NCBI GenBank assembly: GCA_017540175.1
Contig: JAFYBN010000066.1
Span: 1-43,885, forward strand
Direction: 5' to 3'
Length of the DNA: 43,885 nt
Origin: Clostridia bacterium
Lineage (GTDB): Bacteria > Bacillota > Clostridia > Oscillospirales > CAG-272
The notes under the pieces were generated by a model that did not search any database, was not told the DNA's origin, and saw only the letters and a program-made list of their open reading frames with translations. A program made the translations under genes and the position numbers. Below, in pieces: positions 32,567-40,697 of this stretch. Positions within the stretch are counted from its first letter, which is position 1; each line of letters opens with the position of its first letter.

Positions 32567-33817
32567 TCAGTCCTTCACCTGCTCGAAGCGGAAGCTGCGG
32601 AAGCGGAGCAGCTCTTCTCCTTCGCCGCGGAAGACGAAGCAGAGCCCGTGCGTGCCGTGGGTGTTCTCAAGCGGGCATTCGATCTCCGCCGCGGGGGTCT
32701 TGTCCGGGTCGGCGGCGGAGATACGGCAGGTGCCGAGAACATGTCCGAAGGGGCTGTTTTCCCGGATCTCGATCTCGCACGGCTTCTGCGCCGTCACGCC
32801 GAGGTACAGCCGCGCGTTCTGCCGCATGTTCGCGATCTCGGGGTAATAGAGGTACGAGCCGTTCCGGATGCCGCGCATCTCGAAGCCGTTTTCGGTTTCC
32901 TTCTTGTATAATTCGTCTGACGCGGCGAAATACCACACGCTTTTGATCTCGTCCCAGCGCGCGTCGTACTGCGCGACGCCCGCCTCCTTGATGAACGGGT
33001 CGCACGCGATCTCGCCGTTGTCGCGGTAGTGGGCGTAGATGATTTTCGTCGTCCGGTAGTAGCGGTCGACCGGTTCCTCGCCCCAGTTCTCCGGCACGCC
33101 GTAGGTGAAATAGGTCTGGTTGTGGTAGGTGAAGAACGTCCCATGATCCGAGTAGGCGTCGTTCCAGAACTGTCCGCGGTAGGTGTACGGACCGTAGATA
33201 TTGTCCGACGTCGCGTAGTCGGAGCCGTGGCTGTTCAGATAGTAGACGCCGTCCCGCTTTGTGACCCAGCAGGCGTCGTTCGCCCAGGAGTTGACGATCT
33301 CGATGGGGCGCGGCTCCTCGGCGAGCGTGATCATGTCCTCGTTCAGCCGGGCGATATAATACTTCTTGCCGATGACCGTAAAGCCGAAGAGGATGTACGG
33401 GGTTTTCGCCTCGTCGTCGTCGATGAACACGGTCGGATCGTAGCAGTAGGTGTCGACCATGCCGCGCGGGATCAGCGGCTTTCCGAGCGCGTCACGATAG
33501 GGACCCGCCGGTCCGTTTTCGCTCACCGCCACGCCGATGCAGGACTGCCCCTCGGAGAAATAGAAATAGTACTTTCCGTTCCGCTCCGCGGCGTCCGTGG
33601 CGTAGCAGTCCTCGCATTTTCCGAGGAAGGTGTCTTCCGGATGGAGGGTGTATTCGAGCTTCCAGTTCAAAAGATCGTCGGAGGAGAAGATCCGCCAGTC
33701 GTCCATGCGAAAGATCGGCTGACCCGGTCCGCGGTCGTGCGTGGAAAACATATAAGCTTTGCCGTTGAAAATGTGGACGTGGGGGTCGCACACGCCCTGA
33801 TTCGGGATGATTCTCAA
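32567..33817 (-). CDS. GH43-like five-bladed beta-propeller glycosidase
   Basis: A 416-residue enzyme. It begins MRIIPNQGVCDPHVHIFNGK, with Asp11 as the expected catalytic base, and has YCYDPTVFIDDD with Asp127 as the pKa modulator. Repeated propeller blades follow (NGKYYFYFSEG, DGVYYLNSHGSDYATSDNIY, YRGQFWNDAYSDHGTFF). A C-terminal 100-residue beta-rich part may be a sugar-binding module. Family members are arabinofuranosidases or xylosidases. There is no signal peptide. The start is TTG at 33817 with AAAGGAG seven bases upstream; upstream frame to 34027 is not protein-like. Confidence 0.8.
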   Translation of the reverse strand: MRIIPNQGVCDPHVHIFNGKAYMFSTHDRGPGQPIFRMDDWRIFSSDDLLNWKLEYTLHPEDTFLGKCEDCYATDAAERNGKYYFYFSEGQSCIGVAVSENGPAGPYRDALGKPLIPRGMVDTYCYDPTVFIDDDEAKTPYILFGFTVIGKKYYIARLNEDMITLAEEPRPIEIVNSWANDACWVTKRDGVYYLNSHGSDYATSDNIYGPYTYRGQFWNDAYSDHGTFFTYHNQTYFTYGVPENWGEEPVDRYYRTTKIIYAHYRDNGEIACDPFIKEAGVAQYDARWDEIKSVWYFAASDELYKKETENGFEMRGIRNGSYLYYPEIANMRQNARLYLGVTAQKPCEIEIRENSPFGHVLGTCRISAADPDKTPAAEIECPLENTHGTHGLCFVFRGEGEELLRFRSFRFEQVKD

Positions 33818-33961
33818 CTTGATTCTCCTTTCGTTTGCCGACGCCCCGGTCCCGCCGCGTTTACGACGCCGCGCAAACAACGCGGAGCGGGGATCGGAGC
33901 CGGTCCGTGCCCTGTTGTCCGAGCCCGCGGGAGGGAAACTCCGCTGCGGTCTTCCGGCTGT

Positions 33962-33990
33962 ATTATACCATGCGCGGGGGGAGATTGCAA
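33962..33990 (-). promoter_or_regulatory. promoter of the GH43-like gene
   Basis: TTGCAA (33990-33985) and TATAAT (33967-33962) on the minus strand, 17-base spacer. Confidence 0.7.
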
Positions 33991-34032
33991 CGCCGGGGCG
34001 CGAAAAAAAGACGGAGCCGCCGTACAAACGCC

Positions 34033-34061
34033 TTGATTTCTCCCCGCCGCTGTGCTATACT
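34033..34061 (+). promoter_or_regulatory. promoter of the DUF3795-lipoprotein operon
   Basis: TTGATT (34033-34038) and TATACT (34056-34061), 17-base spacer; start codon 43 bases downstream. Confidence 0.7.
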
Positions 34062-34103
34062 GTTTTTAACACGGATCACGAGTTCATAAGAGGAGGCGAT
34101 TGC

Positions 34104-34406
34104 ATGAATCCGGTCGATTTTTCGCGGGTCACGGCGTGCGGCGAATGCTGTGACGGATGCGCGAAATACCGCGAAAAGACCTGTCCGGGATGCATCGAAG
34201 CGCACGGGAACGTGCCGGAATGGCGGGAATCGGGCGGGTGTCCGATCCACAAGTGCGCGGCGCGTCACGGCGTGCGGTTCTGCGGCCTCTGCGTGCGGTT
34301 CCCGTGCGAATGGCTGAAAAACAAGATCGTATGGAATCCCCATGCGATCGAACATCTCGCACAGCTCGCCGAAGATCTGAAAACGCTCGCGAAACAGGAA
34401 GAATAA
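34104..34406 (+). CDS. DUF3795-like cysteine-rich small protein
   Basis: A 100-residue protein with paired cysteines: CGECCDGCAKYREKTCPGC, then CPIHKC and CGLCVRFPCEW. The spacing matches the DUF3795 family, probably zinc- or iron-sulfur-binding. Function unknown. GAGGAGG lies seven bases before the ATG. It is 24 bp upstream of the second lipoprotein gene and shares its promoter. Confidence 0.8.
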   Translation: MNPVDFSRVTACGECCDGCAKYREKTCPGCIEAHGNVPEWRESGGCPIHKCAARHGVRFCGLCVRFPCEWLKNKIVWNPHAIEHLAQLAEDLKTLAKQEE

Positions 34407-34430
34407 ACCGCCGAACAAGGAGGATGGATC

Positions 34431-35915
34431 ATGAAGAAAATCCTTTCCCTGCTGCTGGCCGCCGCGCTGACGCTCGGCTTCGCGGCTTCCTGCGGCAAAA
34501 ACGAAGAAACCGAAGAACCCGATCCCTCATCCGCAGAGGTTCAGTCTCCGACGGGGGTGGACGCTGTGGCGGAAACAGACCGGACCCAAGTGAAGGACAG
34601 TCTGCCCGAGCTGGATTTCCGCGGCGCGACGGCGGTGATCCATTCCCGGGGAGACGCGGAAGCGCTCAGCGAGGTCGTGTCGGAGGAGCTGAAGGGCGAA
34701 GCGGTGGCCGACTCGATTTTCGAGCGGAACAACATGGTCAGCGAGCGGCTGAACGTGAAGCTCGAAGCCTTTGCCGCCGACGGATGGGAGAGCTACGACA
34801 ACACGATCGCCGCCATCCGCGCTTCGGTCATGTCCCGCGACGGCGCGTACGACATCATCGCGGGCTGGTCGTCCCGCATCCCGATCCTCTCCCTCGAAGG
34901 CCTCTTTCTGAATCTGAACGGCGCGGAATACCTCGATACGGAGCGCGAATGGTGGAGCGCCTCCGCGACAAAGGAGCTGCAGATCGCGAACAAGCTCTAT
35001 TTCGTCACGGGCGACATCGCGCGGACCATGCTCTCCTCCCTGTGCGTCTACGTCTTCAACCAGAAGGTGGCGGAGGATTACGGCATCGAAAATCTCTACG
35101 ACGTGGTGAAGGAGCGGCGCTGGACCGTCGATTACGTGCGGAAGCTGTCCTCCGGAATCTATACCGATCTCAACGGCAACGGAGAGCGGGATCTGAAGGA
35201 CTCCTGGGGGCTCGTGGCCTCCTGCATCAACGACGCGGACGCCTACATGCAGGGCTCCCTTGTCTCCATGGTCCAGCGGGACGAGGAGGGCTATCCCCAT
35301 CTCTCCGTGGACGAGGGATACATGTCGGAGCTCGTCACAAAGATTTACGACCTGCTCTGGGACAACAGCGGGTGCTTTGTGTGCGAGAACACTGAAACCA
35401 ACATCAGGGACACCATCGGAGAGGACAGGGCGCTTCTGGCCTCCACGCGGCTGGCGATCATCGTCTCCAGTCTCGCGGACATGGAGAGCGATTACGGCGT
35501 GCTGCCCTATCCCATGCTCCGCGAAACGCAGGAGCGCTACGGCACCCGCGTGCAGGACGCGCTCTCCCTCTGGTGCGTGCCCATCGACGCGAAGGACAGC
35601 GGCATGAGCTTCGCGGTGATGGAGGCCCTCGCGGCCCAGAGCTGGCGGACCACCACCCCGGTGTACTTCGACATCGCGCTGAAATACCGCTACTCCCGCG
35701 ATCCGGAAAGCTCCGAGATGATGGATCTCATCAAGGACAGCGTGCTGATCAATTTCGAGTCCCTGTACAACCGCTCCGTCGGTCAGCCGTGGTTCGTGCT
35801 GCGGAATCTGATGCCGGCGAGGAAGAACAATTTCGCTTCCTACTGGGCGGAAAACAAAAAGGGCATCAACTGGACGCTCGAAAAGGCGATGGACAAGATC
35901 CGGAAGCTGGACTGA
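34431..35915 (+). CDS. extracellular solute-binding lipoprotein (second orphan)
   Basis: A 494-residue lipoprotein. The signal peptide MKKILSLLLAAALTLGFAAS is followed by the lipid-modified Cys21 and an acidic linker (EETEEPDPSSAEVQ). The body is the same fold as the lipoprotein at 21940: RNNMVSERLNVKLEAF versus RNSRIEDRFNITISQY, LNGNGERDLKDSWGL versus DEDGNGSMNAPEDYFGF, and a similar C-terminal helix. Probably a carbohydrate-binding component of an ABC importer. No permease genes are adjacent. AAGGAGG lies six bases upstream of the ATG. A small unrelated gene follows 62 bp downstream. Confidence 0.85.
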   Translation: MKKILSLLLAAALTLGFAASCGKNEETEEPDPSSAEVQSPTGVDAVAETDRTQVKDSLPELDFRGATAVIHSRGDAEALSEVVSEELKGEAVADSIFERNNMVSERLNVKLEAFAADGWESYDNTIAAIRASVMSRDGAYDIIAGWSSRIPILSLEGLFLNLNGAEYLDTEREWWSASATKELQIANKLYFVTGDIARTMLSSLCVYVFNQKVAEDYGIENLYDVVKERRWTVDYVRKLSSGIYTDLNGNGERDLKDSWGLVASCINDADAYMQGSLVSMVQRDEEGYPHLSVDEGYMSELVTKIYDLLWDNSGCFVCENTETNIRDTIGEDRALLASTRLAIIVSSLADMESDYGVLPYPMLRETQERYGTRVQDALSLWCVPIDAKDSGMSFAVMEALAAQSWRTTTPVYFDIALKYRYSRDPESSEMMDLIKDSVLINFESLYNRSVGQPWFVLRNLMPARKNNFASYWAENKKGINWTLEKAMDKIRKLD

Positions 35916-35977
35916 AACAACACGGCATCGCGCGCGGATCCGACAGGATCACGGTATCAGCTCGGGGAGGGAGAATC

Positions 35978-36520
35978 ATGGCGGAGCTTGGTTGGGAGTT
36001 TTCTTTGGGTGCCGGAAGAAAGGCTGCAAGAGATTTCGAACGCCAGAAGGATGACCTTTTGGTGCTGGCAGTTGCGGCGGACGACGAGGGAACAGTCCGC
36101 GAATGGCTGAGCGTCGTCGGTGAAACTCCCCTCGCGGTCTCCGGTTTTTTCGCCGTTTGCCGGGATCTCAGATACAGCCTGATCCGGGCATTTCTGGACG
36201 CGGGCATCTCGCCGAACGCCTCAATGAGAACCGACCTCAACAACGGGTTTGCGTCCATCTCCGTATTTGCCTACTACGCGTCTCTCTGCGACCCGGATCA
36301 CGCGGACGAATACTTCGAGGTTTTCGGGCGGATGCTGGATCACGGCGCGAGCGGTCACAGCGGCGGCGGCGGATTCTATTACGACGCTCCCGGGTGGGCG
36401 GGAAACTATGTGAATTTCAGCTTTTCGGTCTTTGATATTGCCGAAGACAGGATCGAGCGCGGTGTCGACGACGGCGAAAGAATGCTCCGTCTGCTCCGCG
36501 CTCATGAAGAGGCTCTTTAA
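35978..36520 (+). CDS. hypothetical protein with ankyrin-like repeat
   Basis: A 180-residue soluble protein. YSLIRAFLDAGISPNASM and FGRMLDHGASGHSGGGG resemble ankyrin-type loops (LL..GA..N). The rest is unrecognised. GGGAGG lies about nine bases before the ATG. The base composition is a little less GC-rich than that of its neighbours. It could be an immunity or interaction protein; that is only a guess from the repeat. Confidence 0.6.
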   Translation: MAELGWEFSLGAGRKAARDFERQKDDLLVLAVAADDEGTVREWLSVVGETPLAVSGFFAVCRDLRYSLIRAFLDAGISPNASMRTDLNNGFASISVFAYYASLCDPDHADEYFEVFGRMLDHGASGHSGGGGFYYDAPGWAGNYVNFSFSVFDIAEDRIERGVDDGERMLRLLRAHEEAL

Positions 36521-36527
36521 AAAGCGA

Positions 36528-36605
36528 GTCTGCACCGACGGCTTAACCGTCGGCAGACCTTCCGCGGCGGCGCGCCTCAGGCGATCGGGGCGCCGCCGTT
36601 TTCTT
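36528..36605 (+). terminator. paired hairpins at a convergent gene end
   Basis: First, CCGACGG-CTTAA-CCGTCGG (36535-36553), extended by GTCTG/CAGAC with a small bulge. Second, CGGCGGCGC with GCGCCGCCG followed by GTTTTC (about 36565-36605). The second overlaps the 3' end of the GH78 gene. Confidence 0.5.
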
Positions 36606-38742
36606 TCTGCTTTTCCCCGAGCGCGCATTCGTAGAGCCCCGTCGTCTTCCCGTCCAGCTTTACCGCATATTCCGCGTAGAACCGGATCGGGATCGCGGAC
36701 CAGCCGTGGCAGAGGCTTCCGGCGTTTCCGAATTCGTGCGCGCCCTCGATCGTCTCCCAGAACGCGGTCGCGTTCTGATACAGCATTTCGCCCCATTGCT
36801 CCGCGATATGGCGGAACACGAAGCGCGCGTATTTCTCCGGCTCCCGCATGAGAGCGTCGTATTTGAAAATGCTGTGGCTGAGCGTCACCGGGAGCAGGCC
36901 GGCGTCCCCCGTCAGCGCCGCGAGCACGGACGCGAGCCGACCGCCTTCCGCGGCGTCCGCGTAAACGACGAGCGCGTTCGTCAGCTCCGCGTAATGGAAC
37001 CGCTCCCCCGACGCGCGGCGGAGATAGGTGGCGTAAACGCCGCGATCCCCGTCCCAGAAATACCGGTTGACGCTTTCGTTCAGATCGAGATGCGCCGTGC
37101 GGTAAAGCGCCGCCCGATCCCCTTCCCCGAGCTTCTCAAGCGTATCGGCAAGAGAACGGAGACCGAACGACACAAAGGCGCACAGCGGCGCGTCGAAGGT
37201 GAGGTCATCCGCGCCGACCGTTCTGCCGATGGAATCCGCGAGGCCGTCCTGCCATTCGTAAAAGTTCCAGTATTTCGCCTCCGGGAAGCAGGAGATGAGC
37301 CCGGTATCGGGATCGCGGCGGCGGATGAATTCGTCCGCGATCCGGCACAGCGCGGGCAAGAGCTCCCGCACGGTCTGAGAGTCCGGCGTGCCCGTGATTT
37401 TTTCGGAGTAGAGAAGGTATTCCCACACCTGCGTGAGGAAGATCGCGGAGAAGGACGGAATGGTGATCGAGACGCGCGCCGGGGAGCAGAGCTCGAGCAT
37501 GTTGTCGTCCCGGATCGACTGCGCCATAAGCCTCAGCGACGCGCGCGGGAAATCCAGCTCCCGGAACGCGAGATACCCGCAGAGCATCTGGTTGCGCGAG
37601 TCCATCGTATAAAGCGCCTGTTCGCGCCACGGGCAGTCCTCGTAATGCTCGTGCATGCAGAGCAGAAGCGTCCGCTTCGAGACCTTGAAAATGCGCGTGT
37701 GCAGGCTGTCTGCGCAGGTGAATTCCATTTCGCGCGCGATGGGATAGTCGGTCGCGCGGATCCCGGCATAGTAGATCCGGGCTTCTTTCGCGTAAATGTG
37801 CAGCTCGAGATACCGCATGCCGAGGCGGCGGAAGGGATTCACGAATACATTTCGTCCTGCGCGGGCGTAATAGGACGCGCAGAAATTCCTGCCCCCGACG
37901 TACGCCCGGACCCGCAGATCGTCGAGGTGCTCGCCCCAGCCGACGAGGACCTCCGCGTCGGAGGGCACTTCGAGATCGAGCGAGAGGATCCCGGCGTTTT
38001 CGCGTCCGGTGTCGATGAGGGCGAAGACCCCGTCCTCTCCCTCCCGAGCGGTCAGCAAAAAACCCTCCGCGCTCGGCAGTCTCCGGCGCAGATTCTGTTC
38101 CCCGAACGCGATGCCGGCGAACTGCATCCGCCGCGCGGTGGTATCGCCGCCCTTTTCGGTGAAGCTCCCGCTGACGCTCAGCGCCGCGGGCTCGTCGCCG
38201 CCAAGGGTCAGCTTTTTCACCGGACGCTCGCGCGCGGGCAGGGGCTTGTCCTGAACGACGGTCAACACGGGCGGCGGAAGAGGACGCCGCGCGTCGTAAC
38301 GGAAGGAATACCCGAGCTGCCCGGAAACGCGCTCGACGCCGGGGCCTATGTCGTACGCCGCGAGGGGACGGAAGACGGCGTCCTCGCCGCTTGAAGAGAG
38401 CAGGTTCCCTTCTTCGTCGAAAAACTCCCAGATCACGCCCGCCCGCTCGCCGCGCACGGTCGAGCTGTCGTCGCCCTGATGCCAGAGCTTCAGGGTAAAG
38501 ACGTTTTCTCCCGCCGCGGCGTCGAACGAGAGCAGGTCGTACACCTTATCGAACGGGTAGTCGGCGTACTGCCCGAACTGCATCTGCCCGCCGATCTCCA
38601 GCGAGTAATTGGTGTCGGCGGAGATCGCCGCCGTGACCCGTCCGCTCTTCTGCGCCGTAAACCGGCCTTCGAGGATCAGATAGACGTTGACGGAGTCGTA
38701 TCCCTCCGCCCAGATCCATTTTGCCTCTTTCCAAAGCTCCAT
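36577..38742 (-). CDS. alpha-L-rhamnosidase-like enzyme (GH78)
   Basis: A 721-residue enzyme. The N-terminal beta-sandwich part (MELWKEAKWIWAEGYDSVNV; VTAAISADTNYSLEIGG; YPFDKVYDLLSFDAAAGENV) is followed by an (alpha/alpha)6 barrel with HEHYEDCPWREQALYTMDSR, the GH78 signature DCP-R-E, with Asp369 near the active site. NATAFWETIEGAHEFGNAGS and LCHGWSAIPI are the C-terminal barrel signatures. There is no signal peptide, so it probably acts on imported rhamnosides. AAAGGAG lies six bases before the ATG at 38742. The gene follows the metallophosphoesterase gene by 56 bp on the same strand. Confidence 0.85.
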   Translation of the reverse strand: MELWKEAKWIWAEGYDSVNVYLILEGRFTAQKSGRVTAAISADTNYSLEIGGQMQFGQYADYPFDKVYDLLSFDAAAGENVFTLKLWHQGDDSSTVRGERAGVIWEFFDEEGNLLSSSGEDAVFRPLAAYDIGPGVERVSGQLGYSFRYDARRPLPPPVLTVVQDKPLPARERPVKKLTLGGDEPAALSVSGSFTEKGGDTTARRMQFAGIAFGEQNLRRRLPSAEGFLLTAREGEDGVFALIDTGRENAGILSLDLEVPSDAEVLVGWGEHLDDLRVRAYVGGRNFCASYYARAGRNVFVNPFRRLGMRYLELHIYAKEARIYYAGIRATDYPIAREMEFTCADSLHTRIFKVSKRTLLLCMHEHYEDCPWREQALYTMDSRNQMLCGYLAFRELDFPRASLRLMAQSIRDDNMLELCSPARVSITIPSFSAIFLTQVWEYLLYSEKITGTPDSQTVRELLPALCRIADEFIRRRDPDTGLISCFPEAKYWNFYEWQDGLADSIGRTVGADDLTFDAPLCAFVSFGLRSLADTLEKLGEGDRAALYRTAHLDLNESVNRYFWDGDRGVYATYLRRASGERFHYAELTNALVVYADAAEGGRLASVLAALTGDAGLLPVTLSHSIFKYDALMREPEKYARFVFRHIAEQWGEMLYQNATAFWETIEGAHEFGNAGSLCHGWSAIPIRFYAEYAVKLDGKTTGLYECALGEKQKENGGAPIA

Positions 38743-38798
38743 GTCAGTCTCCTTTGTGCCGCGCGTCCTCCCGCCTTTGGGAGCGCGTATTTTCCGAT

Positions 38799-39626
38799 TC
38801 ACTCGCCCCGCACCGTCAGCCGGTGAACGAAGCCGATCATGCCCTGCGACGCCGTGATCTGCCGCTTGCCCGGCGAAATCTCCGTGTCGGAATACCCGTG
38901 GATATGCCCGCAGAGCGTCATTTTCACCGCCGGGCAGGTTTCGAGAAAGCGCACGAAGCGCTTTCCGTTCTCGTCCGCGCGTTCGTCGTCCACCGAAAAG
39001 TAGACGCTGTATTTGCGCATTTCTTCCCGGTTCGCGCGGGCGGATACGGGGATATGATACATCACGATGAGGGGGATCCCCTCCTCCCCGAGCGCTTCGA
39101 GGCGGTCGAGGTCTTCTGCGGACACGGTCTGCAGTCTGTCGTCGACCGCGGCGACGCGGAAGCCGCTGCAGTCGAGAACCCGCACGCCGGGCTCCCAGAC
39201 CCCGCTCAGCGCTTCGGATTCATGGTTGCCGGGCACGCATAAAAACGGCACGCCCGCGGATTGGAGAGCCTGCCGCAGAAACCGCTCCCCCGCCGGATGC
39301 GTGTACTCGAGATTGTCCCCGGTCAAGAGGAGGGCCCGCGGGTTTTCCTCCTTCGCGAAGCGGAGAATCTTCTCAAAACCCCGGGTGGTCGGGATGCGCT
39401 GCGCGTCCGAGAACGGCTCGCCGAAGTCGTGCGCGAAGGCTTCCTTCTGACGCATCCAGTTTTGTTCCCGCTTTTCGCTCTCTTCCCTTTCCCCGGGCGC
39501 GCTTTGTTCGTCCCACGCGCAGATATGCGTATCGCTCACGTGGAGGAAAACATACTTTCCCGAGATGCCGGGGATCGTCAGTTCGTTGTCGACGACGCGA
39601 AGAAAGGGATCCGTCCTGTGGTCCAT
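38799..39626 (-). CDS. calcineurin-like metallophosphoesterase
   Basis: A 275-residue phosphoesterase with the five family blocks: YVFLHVSDTHICAWDEQ, RALLLTGDNLEYTHPAGE, PFLCVPGNHESEALSG, PLIVMYHIPVSARANRE and KMTLCGHIHGYSDTEI. It is cytoplasmic and of the YkuE/CpdA type. AAAGGAGG is 11 bases upstream of the ATG. It is probably co-transcribed with the GH78 gene. Substrate unknown; sugar phosphate, UDP-sugar or phosphodiester are options. Confidence 0.88.
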   Translation of the reverse strand: MDHRTDPFLRVVDNELTIPGISGKYVFLHVSDTHICAWDEQSAPGEREESEKREQNWMRQKEAFAHDFGEPFSDAQRIPTTRGFEKILRFAKEENPRALLLTGDNLEYTHPAGERFLRQALQSAGVPFLCVPGNHESEALSGVWEPGVRVLDCSGFRVAAVDDRLQTVSAEDLDRLEALGEEGIPLIVMYHIPVSARANREEMRKYSVYFSVDDERADENGKRFVRFLETCPAVKMTLCGHIHGYSDTEISPGKRQITASQGMIGFVHRLTVRGE

Positions 39627-39658
39627 GGTCCAAACGCCTCCTTTGAATCGATCAACTG

Positions 39659-39687
39659 ACTATACCACATTCCGCCGGAAAATGCAA
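39659..39687 (-). promoter_or_regulatory. promoter of the metallophosphoesterase-GH78 unit
   Basis: TTGCAT (39687-39682) and TATAGT (39664-39659), 17-base spacer. Confidence 0.65.
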
Positions 39688-39712
39688 GATTTTTAAGATC
39701 ATTTTATCATTC

Positions 39713-39741
39713 TTGACAAAGAAACGAAAATATGGTAAGAT
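39713..39741 (+). promoter_or_regulatory. promoter of the MBL-GH51 unit
   Basis: TTGACA (39713-39718) and TAAGAT (39736-39741), 17-base spacer. It is back to back with the previous promoter. Confidence 0.7.
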
Positions 39742-39777
39742 GCAGAAAAACGGCGCCGCGCCATAGGGAGGAGCTTT

Positions 39778-40638
39778 ATGTCAAACAGCGTACGCATTCA
39801 TTTTCTCGCGCAGAAAAGCGACGGCCGTCCCCGCACGCAGATGATGTCCTTTCTGATCGTTACGGAGAACGGGAAAGTCATTGCCGTCGACGGCGGCAAC
39901 AAACAGGATACCGAATACTTCCACGGCTACATCGAAGCGCTGCTCGGACCATGTCCCCATATCGATCTCTGGTTCCTGACGCATCCCCACGACGACCACA
40001 CCGACGTGCTCTACGAAATGCTCCGGCGTTTTCCCGACGATTTCACGGTCGGCAAACTGATTTACAGCTTCCCGCCGTTTGACTTCATCGACCGGTATGA
40101 GAATCACGAGGCGCATACGATCGCCGAGCTCGAAGAGCTGATCCCGGTCCTCAGAGCCAAGGGCACGGAGCTGTGCGAGGCGAAGGCGGGCGACGTCTAT
40201 GCGCTCGACGGCGTGACCTTTGAAATTCTCAGAACTTATGACACCGCCATCACGGGGAACGCGTGCAACAACGCGTCCATGGTATTCCGCATGGAGGCTT
40301 CAGGCCAGAGCGTTCTCTTCACCGGGGATCTCGGGGTCGAGGGCGGCGAGCAGACGCTCCGCGACGTCCCCGGGGAAAAGCTGCGGTGCGACTTTGTTCA
40401 GATGGCGCATCACGGTCAGAACGGTACGTCGCGGCGGTTTTACGAGGCCTGCGCGCCGAAAGCCTGTCTCTGGGCGACGCCGATCTGGCTGTGGAACAAC
40501 GACGCGGGCGGCGGGTACAATACGCACAACTGGCAGACGGTGATCGTCCGCGGGTGGATGGAGGAGCTCGGCGTAAAACACCATTTCGCGAACAAGGACG
40601 GCACGCAGGTGATCGAACTGCCCTATCCGTTCGAGTAA
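39778..40638 (+). CDS. metallo-beta-lactamase-fold hydrolase
   Basis: A 286-residue MBL-fold protein. The metal motif HPHDDH is at 69-74 after LWFLTHP. FTGDLGVEGGEQ and FVQMAHHGQNGTSRRFYEAC provide the other ligands. The arrangement is like the ComEC-type hydrolase domain but without membrane parts, and it is cytoplasmic. GGAGG lies upstream. It precedes the GH51 gene by 59 bp in the same operon, so the substrate may be a sugar lactone or ester; that is inference. Confidence 0.85.
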   Translation: MSNSVRIHFLAQKSDGRPRTQMMSFLIVTENGKVIAVDGGNKQDTEYFHGYIEALLGPCPHIDLWFLTHPHDDHTDVLYEMLRRFPDDFTVGKLIYSFPPFDFIDRYENHEAHTIAELEELIPVLRAKGTELCEAKAGDVYALDGVTFEILRTYDTAITGNACNNASMVFRMEASGQSVLFTGDLGVEGGEQTLRDVPGEKLRCDFVQMAHHGQNGTSRRFYEACAPKACLWATPIWLWNNDAGGGYNTHNWQTVIVRGWMEELGVKHHFANKDGTQVIELPYPFE

Positions 40639-40697
40639 AACGGATCAGACGAAAAAATAACGAATCAGCCGACAAAACAAATCAACAGGAGGCAAAA